64,000 nt of DNA from CAZSNT01 sp964607765 (GCA_964607765.1 CAZSNT010000005.1:1-64000); one strand, 5' to 3'. Positions 51,548-58,932 are shown, counted from the stretch's first letter. Notes: a model not told the origin generated them from the sequence alone. Translations and numbers: made by a program.

Positions 51548-51787
51548 TCAATCACCTCCTTCTTCTTTGCTGTTGTTCGGGCCGCCGAGGATGAAGTCGG
51601 CGGCTTTCTGTGCCTGCGGGGCGGCAGTGACGACGAGCCGTCTGTCGTTGCGCAGACATTGCAGGCAGCCTTGGATGTAGGCGGCACTGTTGTCGAGCGC
51701 GCGTGGCTCGATTCCGACATGACCGCACAGGAACGCCGCGCCCATTTTGGCCACGAGTTCCTCACGGCTGTGGGGTTCCGGCCCCAA
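51548..51787 (-). CDS. C-terminal remnant of an ArdC-like metallopeptidase domain
   Basis: 79 aa from a TTG one base after the GP88-like stop. The sequence EELVAKMGAAFLCGHVGIEP, then NSAAYIQGCLQCLRNDRRL and AQKAADFIL, is the C-terminal part of the zincin-like domain of ArdC/polyvalent antirestriction proteins. The N-terminal ssDNA-binding region and HExxH are missing, so it cannot be a full enzyme. It is either a decayed antirestriction gene or a retained regulatory fragment. Confidence 0.6.
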   Translation of the reverse strand: MGPEPHSREELVAKMGAAFLCGHVGIEPRALDNSAAYIQGCLQCLRNDRRLVVTAAPQAQKAADFILGGPNNSKEEGGD

Positions 51788-51788
51788 C

Positions 51789-52412
51789 TCACCGGCGTTT
51801 GAACGAGACCGACAGGTCGGGGCGGTCCCAGCAGATTCTGCAAGTAGCGCAATCGCCAGGACAGCGGAACATGGCCTTCACGGGCTCACGCCAGTGTGCG
51901 GCGTGCCCCCCCGCCAATCCGGGGATCTCCACTGGCGGGTCGTCAAATGCGACCGTCGATGGACGCACGACGATGCGGGGGTGTGCGTTCAGCTGGCAGA
52001 GCCCAGCCCTGAACCCGGGCAGCAACCAGGTGCGGGTCGGGATCCACAGCTTCACTCCCGGCAGGAGATCGGCGAACTTCAGCCATGTCTCCACGGCCGA
52101 AATGTCGACGTCCCCGGAGTCGTAGCAGCGGAAGTACTGTGGTGCGCCTTCGCGCCTCAGCGCGTCCGCAAGGATGATGGCGCGCTCGACGCGGTCGGTG
52201 TGGTGCCACCATTCGGAGCGCGCCCGCTGGCTGTTCCGCACTTGCGGAAAGACGTAGCGTCCGCGCTGGGCGTAGCACCGCTCGCAGATGGCTTCACGCC
52301 CTCGCTCGTGGGCCAGTCTCAGACTGGCGTCGTATGCCGGACAGTCAATGACTGCCGGCAACGACAGGCTTGGGCACGACGATTTTGGTTTGGTGTGGGT
52401 TAACAGGTTCAT
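51789..52412 (-). CDS. GP88-like protein
   Basis: 207 aa from the ATG at 52412 (AGGAGGG upstream). The pattern CPSLSLPAVIDCPAYDASL, then CERCYAQRGRYVFPQVRNSQ, FRCYDSGDV and PTRTWLLPGF matches the phage gene-product-88 family of unknown function, including its conserved cysteines; more cysteines near the C terminus (CPGDCATCRIC) could bind metal. Such genes are typical of phages and integrative elements. A hairpin separates it from the E1 gene. Confidence 0.6.
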   Translation of the reverse strand: MNLLTHTKPKSSCPSLSLPAVIDCPAYDASLRLAHERGREAICERCYAQRGRYVFPQVRNSQRARSEWWHHTDRVERAIILADALRREGAPQYFRCYDSGDVDISAVETWLKFADLLPGVKLWIPTRTWLLPGFRAGLCQLNAHPRIVVRPSTVAFDDPPVEIPGLAGGHAAHWREPVKAMFRCPGDCATCRICWDRPDLSVSFKRR

Positions 52413-52433
52413 GGTTCCCTCCTGAAATGCGAA

Positions 52434-52467
52434 AGGCGAGACACAGCGGTGAAGCCGTGTCTCGCCT
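52434..52467 (-). terminator. Hairpin between E1 and GP88-like genes
   Basis: AGGCGAGACACAGC (52434-52447) pairs with GCCGTGTCTCGCCT (52454-52467) with one mismatch. On the transcribed strand it is followed by TTTCGCATTTC, then the Shine-Dalgarno of the GP88-like gene. Attenuator, processing site or mRNA stabiliser. Confidence 0.6.
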
Positions 52468-52515
52468 CTCTGATTGTGGATGTTGGGGTGGTTGGGGACC
52501 CGCAACGCCGAACTG

Positions 52516-53178
52516 TCAGGCGGTCGGAACGTGCAGTTCCGAGGCAAGCAAGTTAAGTTGCAGGTCGGGGTCGGTGGGGAGCCGGCGAAGCCAGCGGCTG
52601 AACTGCTCAAGCATCATCCCGGCAGCGATGTTGGCACAGAAGACTGTCGAACGCGCGGTGCACGCGCCAACGTAGGCCTCTTCGCTGCGGAAGAGCGTCG
52701 ACGGGTAGTACTCCTTACCACGCGGGCAGGCCACCGTGAGCACGCGCAACGTCTCCGCGCTCATCCGGGCGTCCGCGAAGAACAAAACGCGGTCTTTCAC
52801 GGCGTCCCAGATCAGCCGACGAGTGTCAATGCTGTCCACGCAACAGAAGAGCACATTGCCTGTCTGCGCGCGACGGCGGAACCGCTCACAGCTGGGTTCT
52901 ATCCTGATCTCCGAGTTCAGCTGTTGGCAGAACACGGCCGTGCACTCCACCTTGCTGGAGCCGAGATCAGCTTCACGGAATGCTTGGCACGCCAGATTCA
53001 CTGGCTCAACCGTGTCCGGATCAATCAGCTGCAGTTCCGGCACACCGATTGCCGCCAACTGGATTGAGACTTGCCGGCCAATCGCTCCGACGCCCACCAC
53101 GCTGGCGCAGCAGGTAGCCAACCGATCAGCTGGCACGATTTGCTGCTGACGGGTGTATCGTTCCTGTAGGTCAGTCAT
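52516..53178 (-). CDS. E1/ThiF-like adenylyltransferase
   Basis: 220 aa. Rossmann-type GVGAIGRQV near residue 31, LIDPDTVEPVNLACQAF (aspartate and NL typical of ThiF/E1), and FCCVDSIDTRRLIWDAV. These are the adenylation-site features of E1-like enzymes, which activate the C terminus of a ubiquitin-like protein. It is short, without the large Cys domain of eukaryotic E1. The start overlaps the JAMM gene by 8 bases. Partner of the Ubl, E2 and JAMM proteins encoded beside it. Confidence 0.78.
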   Translation of the reverse strand: MTDLQERYTRQQQIVPADRLATCCASVVGVGAIGRQVSIQLAAIGVPELQLIDPDTVEPVNLACQAFREADLGSSKVECTAVFCQQLNSEIRIEPSCERFRRRAQTGNVLFCCVDSIDTRRLIWDAVKDRVLFFADARMSAETLRVLTVACPRGKEYYPSTLFRSEEAYVGACTARSTVFCANIAAGMMLEQFSRWLRRLPTDPDLQLNLLASELHVPTA

Positions 53179-53884
53179 CGTAATCCTCCTCTTCTGTCAT
53201 GAGCTCAGCGAAGCCGCCCCGAAGTTCCTCCGGGACACAGGCCACTTCGCCTTGCCCAATGTCTTCGGGCCATCCGTCGTCCATCTCAATGTCATCCCAG
53301 TCGCCGAGGGGATCCCAGATACGCCTGGGAAGTCCGGTCCACTCGACGGGATGGATGTTTGCCAAGAACTCGCATCCCCATCCCTCGTGGTCGGCGGCAG
53401 GGAACGGACTGGCGAAGTCCTGCTTCACCAACAGCATCACGTCACCTTCCGGACCGGCGCTGAAGTGCAGTCGGGCGTAGCACTTGCCATCGCGCGCCAT
53501 GATGAACATCACCGACCAGTCGCATCTGCCGAAGACGCGGGCGAAGGTCTGCTCGTCCGTGCCGCTTGGGGTTGGACTCTCGCCCGGGTGTGTGTGAAGC
53601 CAGATGCGCCCGAACTCCGCCGGCGTGCGTCCAGCGTCCACTTGGTCTTCGAAGAAGTCAGCTACGGCTTCATCGTCGAAGCAGACGCTGCATGGGGTCG
53701 TCTCCTGGGAGACCGTCACGAAGTCAGTCACGAGCAGGGGGCTCGCCTTGGACGTGATGCCAAAGCCGCCGATCTCCGTTTCACCGCAGTCGCGGAAGAA
53801 AACCAGTTTGGCCCACGCGTATGGCGTGAAGGCAAGTGCCGGTCGGGACTCAGACACAGAGCGCGAGTTCTGCTTCTTCTTCAT
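53171..53884 (-). CDS. JAMM/JAB-type isopeptidase
   Basis: 237 aa. The JAMM signature is complete: glutamate in GETEIGGF (residues 35-37), then HTHPGESPTPSGTD (H97, H99, S107, D110), i.e. HxHPx6SxxD. It should be a zinc isopeptidase that matures or removes the ubiquitin-like protein. The last 40 residues are very acidic. It overlaps the E2/RING gene by 35 bases and the E1 gene by 8, an arrangement typical of prokaryotic ubiquitin-like operons. Confidence 0.8.
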   Translation of the reverse strand: MKKKQNSRSVSESRPALAFTPYAWAKLVFFRDCGETEIGGFGITSKASPLLVTDFVTVSQETTPCSVCFDDEAVADFFEDQVDAGRTPAEFGRIWLHTHPGESPTPSGTDEQTFARVFGRCDWSVMFIMARDGKCYARLHFSAGPEGDVMLLVKQDFASPFPAADHEGWGCEFLANIHPVEWTGLPRRIWDPLGDWDDIEMDDGWPEDIGQGEVACVPEELRGGFAELMTEEEDYDD

Positions 53885-54845
53885 CGCGTGCTTCCTCCTT
53901 CTGGCGTTCCTTCTCTTTCATACATTCAGCGCAGAGACCATCCTCCAGGCAGTCGCTGCAGCACTTGGCGTCGCACTCCTCACAGGCCTTCAGGCACGAA
54001 GAGCAGAACGAGTCACCACAGTCGGAGCAACTGGTCAGGCAACCGTTGCAGCGACTCTCTTCGCATCCTCGGCAGTAGCTGGAGCAGTAGTCGCAGTAGT
54101 CGTAGCCGCATGCCTCGCAGTAGTACCGGTGATCCTCGTCCGTGCTGTCGCCGCATTCGTAGCAGGCAACTCCGTGCCACTCGTCCAACTTCACGTACGG
54201 GGAGTCCGGGTTGTAGGTGGTCAGCACGGAGCGGACGACCATGAAGAAGTCGCACAGGCGGCCTTGGCGAAGCGCCTCGCCGATGGCGTTGACGGCATCA
54301 CCAGGACAGAGCCTGCCGCTGCTGACATGAGGATGCGTAACTCCTGAATCCGTACCCGCAGGATGCGGGTCCAGTGCCAGGATCGTGAAGGACGTACGAG
54401 GATCGCAGTACTCGAGCTCCTCCAGCTTGAGCTGGATTTCGAACGGGCCGAGGTATACTCCTTCCAGTTCGATTTCCTGCGTGTGTACCGCAAGGCACTT
54501 GCCGCGGAGGTCAAGCGTCCACGACCCGAATTCCTCTTCGATCTGGTTGAGGTCATCGAGGATCGTGGCGTAACTTGGGACGGGGGGAGCGGCTACAGCC
54601 AGGAGTCGCCGAGCTGAGAGGAGCTCGATCTCCAGAGCGCTCAGCATGGCCTCCAGATTCTGCCTCTGCCGTTGTGCAGCGTTCAGGAAACCGTGGTCGC
54701 AGGCCTTGCGCATCTTCCTTGCCGTGACCGTGAACGTAGCCATCAGGTCCGTGAGCGGTTCGATGCGTGGGGCCAACGAGGTCTTCTGCATTCGGAACAA
54801 TGCGTCCCGAACCAGATTGGCGATCTTGAAGCAAGCTGGGTTCAT
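53850..54845 (-). CDS. E2-like / RING-like fusion protein
   Basis: 331 aa. Residues ~110-225 look like a ubiquitin-conjugating fold: after a beta region comes THPHVSSGRLCPGD, resembling the E2 HPN...C active site with Cys180 as candidate catalytic residue, then YNPDSPYVKL like the E2 crossover segment. Residues 228-308 carry more than 20 cysteines in CxxC pairs (CYECGDS, CEACGYDYCDYC, CSDCGDSFCSSC), forming several binuclear treble-clef (RING/B-box-like) units. The N-terminal 100 residues are helical. A single chain could thus act as both E2 and E3. The start at 54845 is preferred to one 36 bases upstream. Confidence 0.68.
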   Translation of the reverse strand: MNPACFKIANLVRDALFRMQKTSLAPRIEPLTDLMATFTVTARKMRKACDHGFLNAAQRQRQNLEAMLSALEIELLSARRLLAVAAPPVPSYATILDDLNQIEEEFGSWTLDLRGKCLAVHTQEIELEGVYLGPFEIQLKLEELEYCDPRTSFTILALDPHPAGTDSGVTHPHVSSGRLCPGDAVNAIGEALRQGRLCDFFMVVRSVLTTYNPDSPYVKLDEWHGVACYECGDSTDEDHRYYCEACGYDYCDYCSSYCRGCEESRCNGCLTSCSDCGDSFCSSCLKACEECDAKCCSDCLEDGLCAECMKEKERQKEEARDEEEAELALCV

Positions 54846-54870
54846 AGTGTTCCCTTTCGAGCAATGAAAA

Positions 54871-54900
54871 GGGACGACCACCTTTTACGGCGGTCGCCCC
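54871..54900 (-). terminator. Hairpin with T tract between Ubl and E2/RING genes
   Basis: GGGACGACCACC (54871-54882) pairs with GGCGGTCGCCCC (54889-54900) allowing G-U pairs. On the transcribed strand TTTT follows. It resembles an attenuator that would make the Ubl far more abundant than its enzymes. Confidence 0.6.
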
Positions 54901-54935
54901 TTCTCCGGGTTGACGACTGATCGATGTCGCACGCG

Positions 54936-55163
54936 TCAGGCGACGCTTGCGCCCTCGATCTTGGTGGGGGTGATGCTGACGCGGTCACCGTCCTGCAGCA
55001 CGTAGCCTCGCGCCACGGGCTGGCGGTTAACGCGGATGAGGAAGTCCTCGACCTTCCGGCCGTGCAGGTGCTCCTCGACAAGAGCATCAATCGTGGTGCC
55101 AGTGGCGACTTCAGTCTGGTCGGCAAAGCCGCCGCCGTCGTTGTTGATGAACAGGATCTTCAT
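54936..55163 (-). CDS. Ubiquitin-like beta-grasp protein
   Basis: 75 aa (MKILFINNDGGGFADQTEVA...). Strand-turn-strand, helix TIDALVEEHLHG, then VNRQPVARGYVLQDGDRVSI give a MoaD/ThiS-type beta-grasp fold. The tail is TPTKIEGASVA, with a single Gly followed by four residues instead of a terminal GG, so JAMM processing after EG or another attachment chemistry is implied. It is separated from its enzymes by an attenuator-like hairpin. Expected to be the protein modifier of the cassette. Confidence 0.7.
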   Translation of the reverse strand: MKILFINNDGGGFADQTEVATGTTIDALVEEHLHGRKVEDFLIRVNRQPVARGYVLQDGDRVSITPTKIEGASVA

Positions 55164-55221
55164 AGTTCTTGTTTCCTTGGTGTTGTCGTTCGTCAATCAG
55201 CAGTTCTCGGAATGATCGCGT

Positions 55222-55260
55222 TCACAGTTTGGGCGGATCGCGAGCACGGGAAGTGATCAT
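55222..55260 (-). CDS. Possible 12-codon leader peptide
   Basis: AAGGAGGCGCGTG precedes an ATG that opens MITSRARDPPKL and stops 58 bases before the Ubl start. With the hairpin upstream it may be a translational leader controlling Ubl synthesis. Support is the Shine-Dalgarno only. Confidence 0.25.
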   Translation of the reverse strand: MITSRARDPPKL

Positions 55261-55303
55261 CACGCGCCTCCTTTCTTATTGAGTGGTTCCGAAGAAAACA
55301 GAA

Positions 55304-55332
55304 AAGCCGAGACCATCGCTGGCGCTCGGCTT
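55304..55332 (-). terminator. Intrinsic terminator-like hairpin upstream of Ubl
   Basis: AAGCCGAG (55304-55311) pairs with CTCGGCTT (55325-55332). On the minus strand a T-rich tail (TTCTGTTTTCTTC) follows. It lies between the 55-aa leaderless gene and the Ubl gene. Confidence 0.6.
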
Positions 55333-55355
55333 AGGAGTGGTTTGGGGCAAATCTT

Positions 55356-55426
55356 GCTCTCGACGAGAAAGCAAGGGGAGAATTCAGAGAAAGCTGTGGC
55401 TACGTCGGTCGTCTCTCGACGAGAGC
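55356..55426. promoter_or_regulatory. Two similar palindromes, possible operators
   Basis: GCTCTCGACGAGAAAGC (55356-55372) and CTCTCGACGAGAG (55413-55425) share the core CTCTCGACGAGA and are spaced about 57 bases apart in the region upstream of Ubl. They look like paired binding sites of a dimeric regulator, though no regulator is assigned. Confidence 0.35.
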
Positions 55427-55504
55427 CAACTTTGATGCCTTTGCTTCGCATCCAGCGCGCAAGGGATGGGATCTACCTTGCAGCCGAAGGCAAAGCCTGG
55501 CTTC

Positions 55505-55672
55505 TCAGATCAAATCCTGAAGACCGTTGTCATGGTCCGGATCACCGGTTTCGAAGAACTCATCGTGGTAAGTCCTGATCAGGTGGTCCAGTTTCATGTC
55601 TATGTCTCGCAGGATGTTCTTGATTTCGTTGAACGTGCTTATGATGTCTTGTGAGTCTGTTTGGTTGACCAT
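55505..55672 (-). CDS. 55-aa leaderless protein
   Basis: MVNQTDSQDIISTFNEIKNI..., a small acidic protein predicted to be two helices (IKNILRDIDMKLDHLIRTYHD). The ATG lies 27 bases from the centre of a consensus archaeal-type TATA box and has no Shine-Dalgarno. It is first in line with the ubiquitin-like cassette and may share its promoter. Confidence 0.6.
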   Translation of the reverse strand: MVNQTDSQDIISTFNEIKNILRDIDMKLDHLIRTYHDEFFETGDPDHDNGLQDLI

Positions 55673-55693
55673 TCTGGAGTGGTAATCAGCGTT

Positions 55694-55712
55694 TCTATAT
55701 AAACCTTTCGGT
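55694..55712 (-). promoter_or_regulatory. Consensus archaeal-type promoter (BRE + TATA)
   Basis: Minus strand ACCGAAAGGTTTATATAGA, the best match to the archaeal BRE/TATA consensus in the window. Centre ~55699, 27 bases from the ATG at 55672. It could drive the small gene and, by read-through, the ubiquitin-like cassette. Confidence 0.82.
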
Positions 55713-55749
55713 TCCCAAGCGGGCTAACGCGTTCGCAGAACCAACAGAA

Positions 55750-55767
55750 ACCGAAAGACTTATATAG
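55750..55767 (+). promoter_or_regulatory. Archaeal-type promoter (BRE + TATA)
   Basis: ACCGAAAGACTTATATAG. The predicted start near 55789 coincides with AGGTGA, a Shine-Dalgarno 7 bases before the ATG at 55802. It is divergent from the previous promoter. Confidence 0.78.
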
Positions 55768-55801
55768 TCCGACGTCTTAACTACTCTCAGGTGAAAACAC
55801 A

Positions 55802-56389
55802 ATGCTATTCCATAACCCGAGCCTTCCGTTCGGCCCCCAGGCCGAGCAGGAGCGATACTATCTGTATGGTGGGCCACAGGCCTACGCGCCAGTTCTCCCA
55901 TACTTGGCGCCATATCCTGCTCAGGAGTTCGGGTATCTCGGCACAACCGTAGGCTTGCCGCCTGCGTCGCCACTGGAGGGCTTGGTGGAGGCGCCAGGGG
56001 CGGAAACCTTCGTTTCTGGTCTGATCTCTGATAAGAGCCGCTTCGCCCAGCTGGCCGTGAAGAACCTGCAGGGATTGATCGACGAACGAATACGTCTCCG
56101 AGAACTCAACACCGAGCGGATCGACTACGACATGTGCAAAGCAAAGTCCCAGATCTACCAGTTGGAGCTCTGGGGCTATCGTGGCGGATTCGACCGGCAG
56201 AGGCAGACACTCGGCCTGACTCTTTTCGGACTGGAGCGGGAGAGGCGAGGCGAGGAAGTGTCGTGTTGGCGTGATGTATCCCGACTGAAGCTGGAGATGG
56301 CCGGCGCAATGGCCGAACATGCGTCTGCGGCGAGACGTGAGACGTTGTTTAGGGAGCCCGAGGAGCGGGGTGGGGCAAGTTGGAGGTAG
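55802..56389 (+). CDS. Unknown protein, partner of a HerA-nuclease fusion
   Basis: 195 aa. The N-terminal 60 residues are Pro/Tyr/Gly-rich (LFHNPSLPFGPQAEQERYY), the remainder is helical with many charged residues (QGLIDERIRLRELNTERIDY). Not recognised. Its stop overlaps the TTG start of the HerA-like gene by 10 bases, so the two proteins are made together; the helical part may assemble with the ATPase hexamer. Confidence 0.6.
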   Translation: MLFHNPSLPFGPQAEQERYYLYGGPQAYAPVLPYLAPYPAQEFGYLGTTVGLPPASPLEGLVEAPGAETFVSGLISDKSRFAQLAVKNLQGLIDERIRLRELNTERIDYDMCKAKSQIYQLELWGYRGGFDRQRQTLGLTLFGLERERRGEEVSCWRDVSRLKLEMAGAMAEHASAARRETLFREPEERGGASWR

Positions 56390-58374
56390 CCGAGCTCTGC
56401 AGGAAGCTGAAGCCCGTGTTGGGGAAGAAAGCAGATGCCCTCTGGCTGGCCTACGCGACAGCGTCAGCCCCCGGGGAGAAGCAGGAGATAGAAATCGTCC
56501 TGAATATCCTCGCGACCAGACACTTGCAGGCCAGTTTCGAACCGACTCGGATCCTGCTTCCGCCGCCGCCGCGAGACGTCGTGGCCGGTCCGTATCAACT
56601 CGGGAACGTTGTCTACAACGAGGAGGAGCTGTATCCGTTCGGTCTGCGCGAAGATGAGTGGATCCAACACGTGGGCATATTCGGACGATCGGGGGCTGGA
56701 AAGACCAACCTGGCTCTGAACGTCATCAGCACGTTGATCCAGCACAAGAAGCCTGTCCTCATCTTCGACTGGAAACGGAACTACCGGGATTTGCTCACGC
56801 TCTTTCCTGGCGAGCCTATCAGGATATTCACCGTCGGGCGTGACGTTGCGCCAATCCAGTTCAATCCGCTGATCCCGCCGGCAGGGACACAGCCGGACAC
56901 ATGGCTGAAGAAACTGATCGAGATCATCGCGACCACGTACTTCGTCGGCGAAGGCGTCATATCACTACTTCTCAAAGCCATCGACGCAGTCTACAAGGAT
57001 GCGGGCGTCTATGACGGCCGTCCCGAAGAATGGCCAACGATGCTCGATGTTCTTGCCTGGCTGCAGAACTACCGGGCACGGGGGCGTGAACACAATTGGC
57101 TGACGTCTACGTTCAGGGCAGTCATGGCCCTGTGCTATGGGGAAATGGGGCGGATAGTGAACGTCAATCAGCAGTTCCCGATTGCCGACCTGTTGCGGGA
57201 GAACGTCGTCTTGGAACTCGATAGTCTGACGAGTTCTGACAAGACGTTCCTGATCGAGTCGCTCCTGCTGTGGACCTACCACTACAGGATGGCGGAGGGT
57301 GGACGGGAGGAGTTCAAACACGTCATACTGATCGAAGAGGCGCACCACATCCTGACCCGTCAAGAAGCGTCCCGGAAAGAAGGGATCACGGATATCATTC
57401 TCCGAGAGATCCGTGAGCTTGGCGAGAGTGTCCTCCTGTTAGACCAGCTGCCGAGCCAGATCACGCCAACGGCGTTGGCCAACACGCACACCACGTTCAC
57501 GTTCAACCTGAAGAACCGTGGCTGTGTGTCTACCGCGACTGGCTACACGTTGCTCGGTAACGATGACAGGGAGTGCTTCGGGCGTCTGCCCGTGGGCCAT
57601 GCGATCGTCAAGTTGCAGGGCCGCTGGTTCCAGCCATTCCTCGTCAGAATCCCCCGGATCAACATTCGGAAGGGCAGCGTGTCCGATGCGATGTTGAGGC
57701 AACTGAACAGGGATTGTTCCAGCGATTCCGGGCAGCTCGCCGCGCCGCCCAAGCCAAAGGAGAAGATTCCAGGTCCGCCCCGGGCGGAAAGAAAGGACTT
57801 GTCAGACGACGAGAAAGCGTTGCTCTCTGATGTACTGACAAGTCCTTTCACCGGAGTGTCAAAGCGCTACTCACGTTTGGGCTGGAGCCGGAGGCGAGGG
57901 AACGATATCAAGACAAGTCTGGTCGATGCCGGGGCTCTGGCTGAAGTATCCATCCCCTTGGCGAGTGGGCGCCTCCTTCTGCTCGACACCACCCGCAAAG
58001 GCAGGGATATGCTCGGCGACGCCGCCCCGTCCGAATTCCCCGTCCCCGGCAGACACAGTCTGGAGCATGAGTATTGGCGTGCGCAGGTCGCGCAAGCCTT
58101 CACTCGGGACGGCTACGCGGTGGAGGCCGAAAAGGAAGTATCGGGGGGGACGGTGGATCTCGTTGCCGCGAAGGGAAAGCAGAAGATCGGCATCGAGATC
58201 GAGACTGGCAAGAGCAACATCAGTCGGAATCTGGCAAAGGCAAAGCACTTCGCGAGGCTGGTTGTCGTTCCCACCAATAGTGCGGCAGAGCGCAAAGTGA
58301 TGCGCGCACTGCGCGACACAAGTCCCACTGCTGCCAAGAAGACCACGATGAAGAGCTGGAAGGAGTTCTGTTGA
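56380..58374 (+). CDS. HerA-like ATPase with C-terminal PD-(D/E)XK-like nuclease
   Basis: 664 aa, TTG start. Motor domain: Walker A GIFGRSGAGKTNLAL near residue 105, LIFDWKRNYRDL, Walker B VILIEEAHHIL near 317, sensor LLLDQLPSQI. After a winged-helix-like linker, the last 110 residues hold GGTVDLVAAKGKQKIGIEIE (D near 591, ExE near 604), consistent with a restriction-endonuclease fold. HerA plus nuclease is the logic of HerA-NurA end resection; here both are one chain. It should process or package DNA of the archaeal-type element, or act in defence. Confidence 0.75.
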   Translation: MEVAELCRKLKPVLGKKADALWLAYATASAPGEKQEIEIVLNILATRHLQASFEPTRILLPPPPRDVVAGPYQLGNVVYNEEELYPFGLREDEWIQHVGIFGRSGAGKTNLALNVISTLIQHKKPVLIFDWKRNYRDLLTLFPGEPIRIFTVGRDVAPIQFNPLIPPAGTQPDTWLKKLIEIIATTYFVGEGVISLLLKAIDAVYKDAGVYDGRPEEWPTMLDVLAWLQNYRARGREHNWLTSTFRAVMALCYGEMGRIVNVNQQFPIADLLRENVVLELDSLTSSDKTFLIESLLLWTYHYRMAEGGREEFKHVILIEEAHHILTRQEASRKEGITDIILREIRELGESVLLLDQLPSQITPTALANTHTTFTFNLKNRGCVSTATGYTLLGNDDRECFGRLPVGHAIVKLQGRWFQPFLVRIPRINIRKGSVSDAMLRQLNRDCSSDSGQLAAPPKPKEKIPGPPRAERKDLSDDEKALLSDVLTSPFTGVSKRYSRLGWSRRRGNDIKTSLVDAGALAEVSIPLASGRLLLLDTTRKGRDMLGDAAPSEFPVPGRHSLEHEYWRAQVAQAFTRDGYAVEAEKEVSGGTVDLVAAKGKQKIGIEIETGKSNISRNLAKAKHFARLVVVPTNSAAERKVMRALRDTSPTAAKKTTMKSWKEFC

Positions 58375-58406
58375 CGCAGCACCTTCGTCGTTTCGTCCCG
58401 TCTGGA

Positions 58407-58595
58407 TCAAGCTTTGATGGTGCCCCGGCGGATGCGCTTGACCAACTGTTCCCATTCGTCCTCGGTGAGCAGCAACCCCGGAGCCTTGGGTTCGGCGCAA
58501 GCCATCACTGCGTCCCACGCCTCCTCTTCGCCACGCGCGTCGACGGTCAGTACGTGCGCTCTGCCCCGGTAGCATGTGATGTACCTGTATTCCAT
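58407..58595 (-). CDS. Small unknown protein
   Basis: 62 aa (MEYRYITCYRGRAHVLTVDA...), beta strand followed by acidic helix. The ATG lies one base after the stop of the next upstream gene. Not recognised; probably an element accessory protein. Confidence 0.5.
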   Translation of the reverse strand: MEYRYITCYRGRAHVLTVDARGEEEAWDAVMACAEPKAPGLLLTEDEWEQLVKRIRRGTIKA

Positions 58596-58596
58596 C

Positions 58597-58908
58597 TCAC
58601 ATCACCACTTCCTCGGGAATGGCCGGGGCCGGTTCGCGACCATTGTCTCCGCTGTCTTCTCCACTGCTGCTTGCCTGCAGGATGAAGTCGTAGGCCTTCA
58701 GCAGCACGGCTGCGGCCTTGGGAATGTCGTTCATCCCGAACGACCCCGCACTGCGCCACGCGCCGTTCTTGTCTTTGTACCGACGGTCCAACGTCACAGA
58801 GAACGTGTCGATGACGTCTCCGCTCCGCAATCTCATCTTGTTCTGCCAGACAGCGGCGCTCACGCCGCCCGCCTGGAATTTGGTTGTTGGTTTCACTCCG
58901 TTTGTCAT
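58597..58908 (-). CDS. Possible ssDNA-binding-like element protein
   Basis: 103 aa. KFQAGGVSAAVWQNKMR, then FSVTLDRRYKDKNGAWRS and IPKAAAVLLKAYDFIL form strands and one helix resembling small transcription-coactivator or single-strand-binding-like proteins frequent in archaeal and bacterial mobile elements. Family name uncertain. Middle gene of a four-gene minus-strand operon. Confidence 0.55.
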   Translation of the reverse strand: MTNGVKPTTKFQAGGVSAAVWQNKMRLRSGDVIDTFSVTLDRRYKDKNGAWRSAGSFGMNDIPKAAAVLLKAYDFILQASSSGEDSGDNGREPAPAIPEEVVM

Positions 58909-58932
58909 TCTCGATTACCTCCGACAGCTTCG

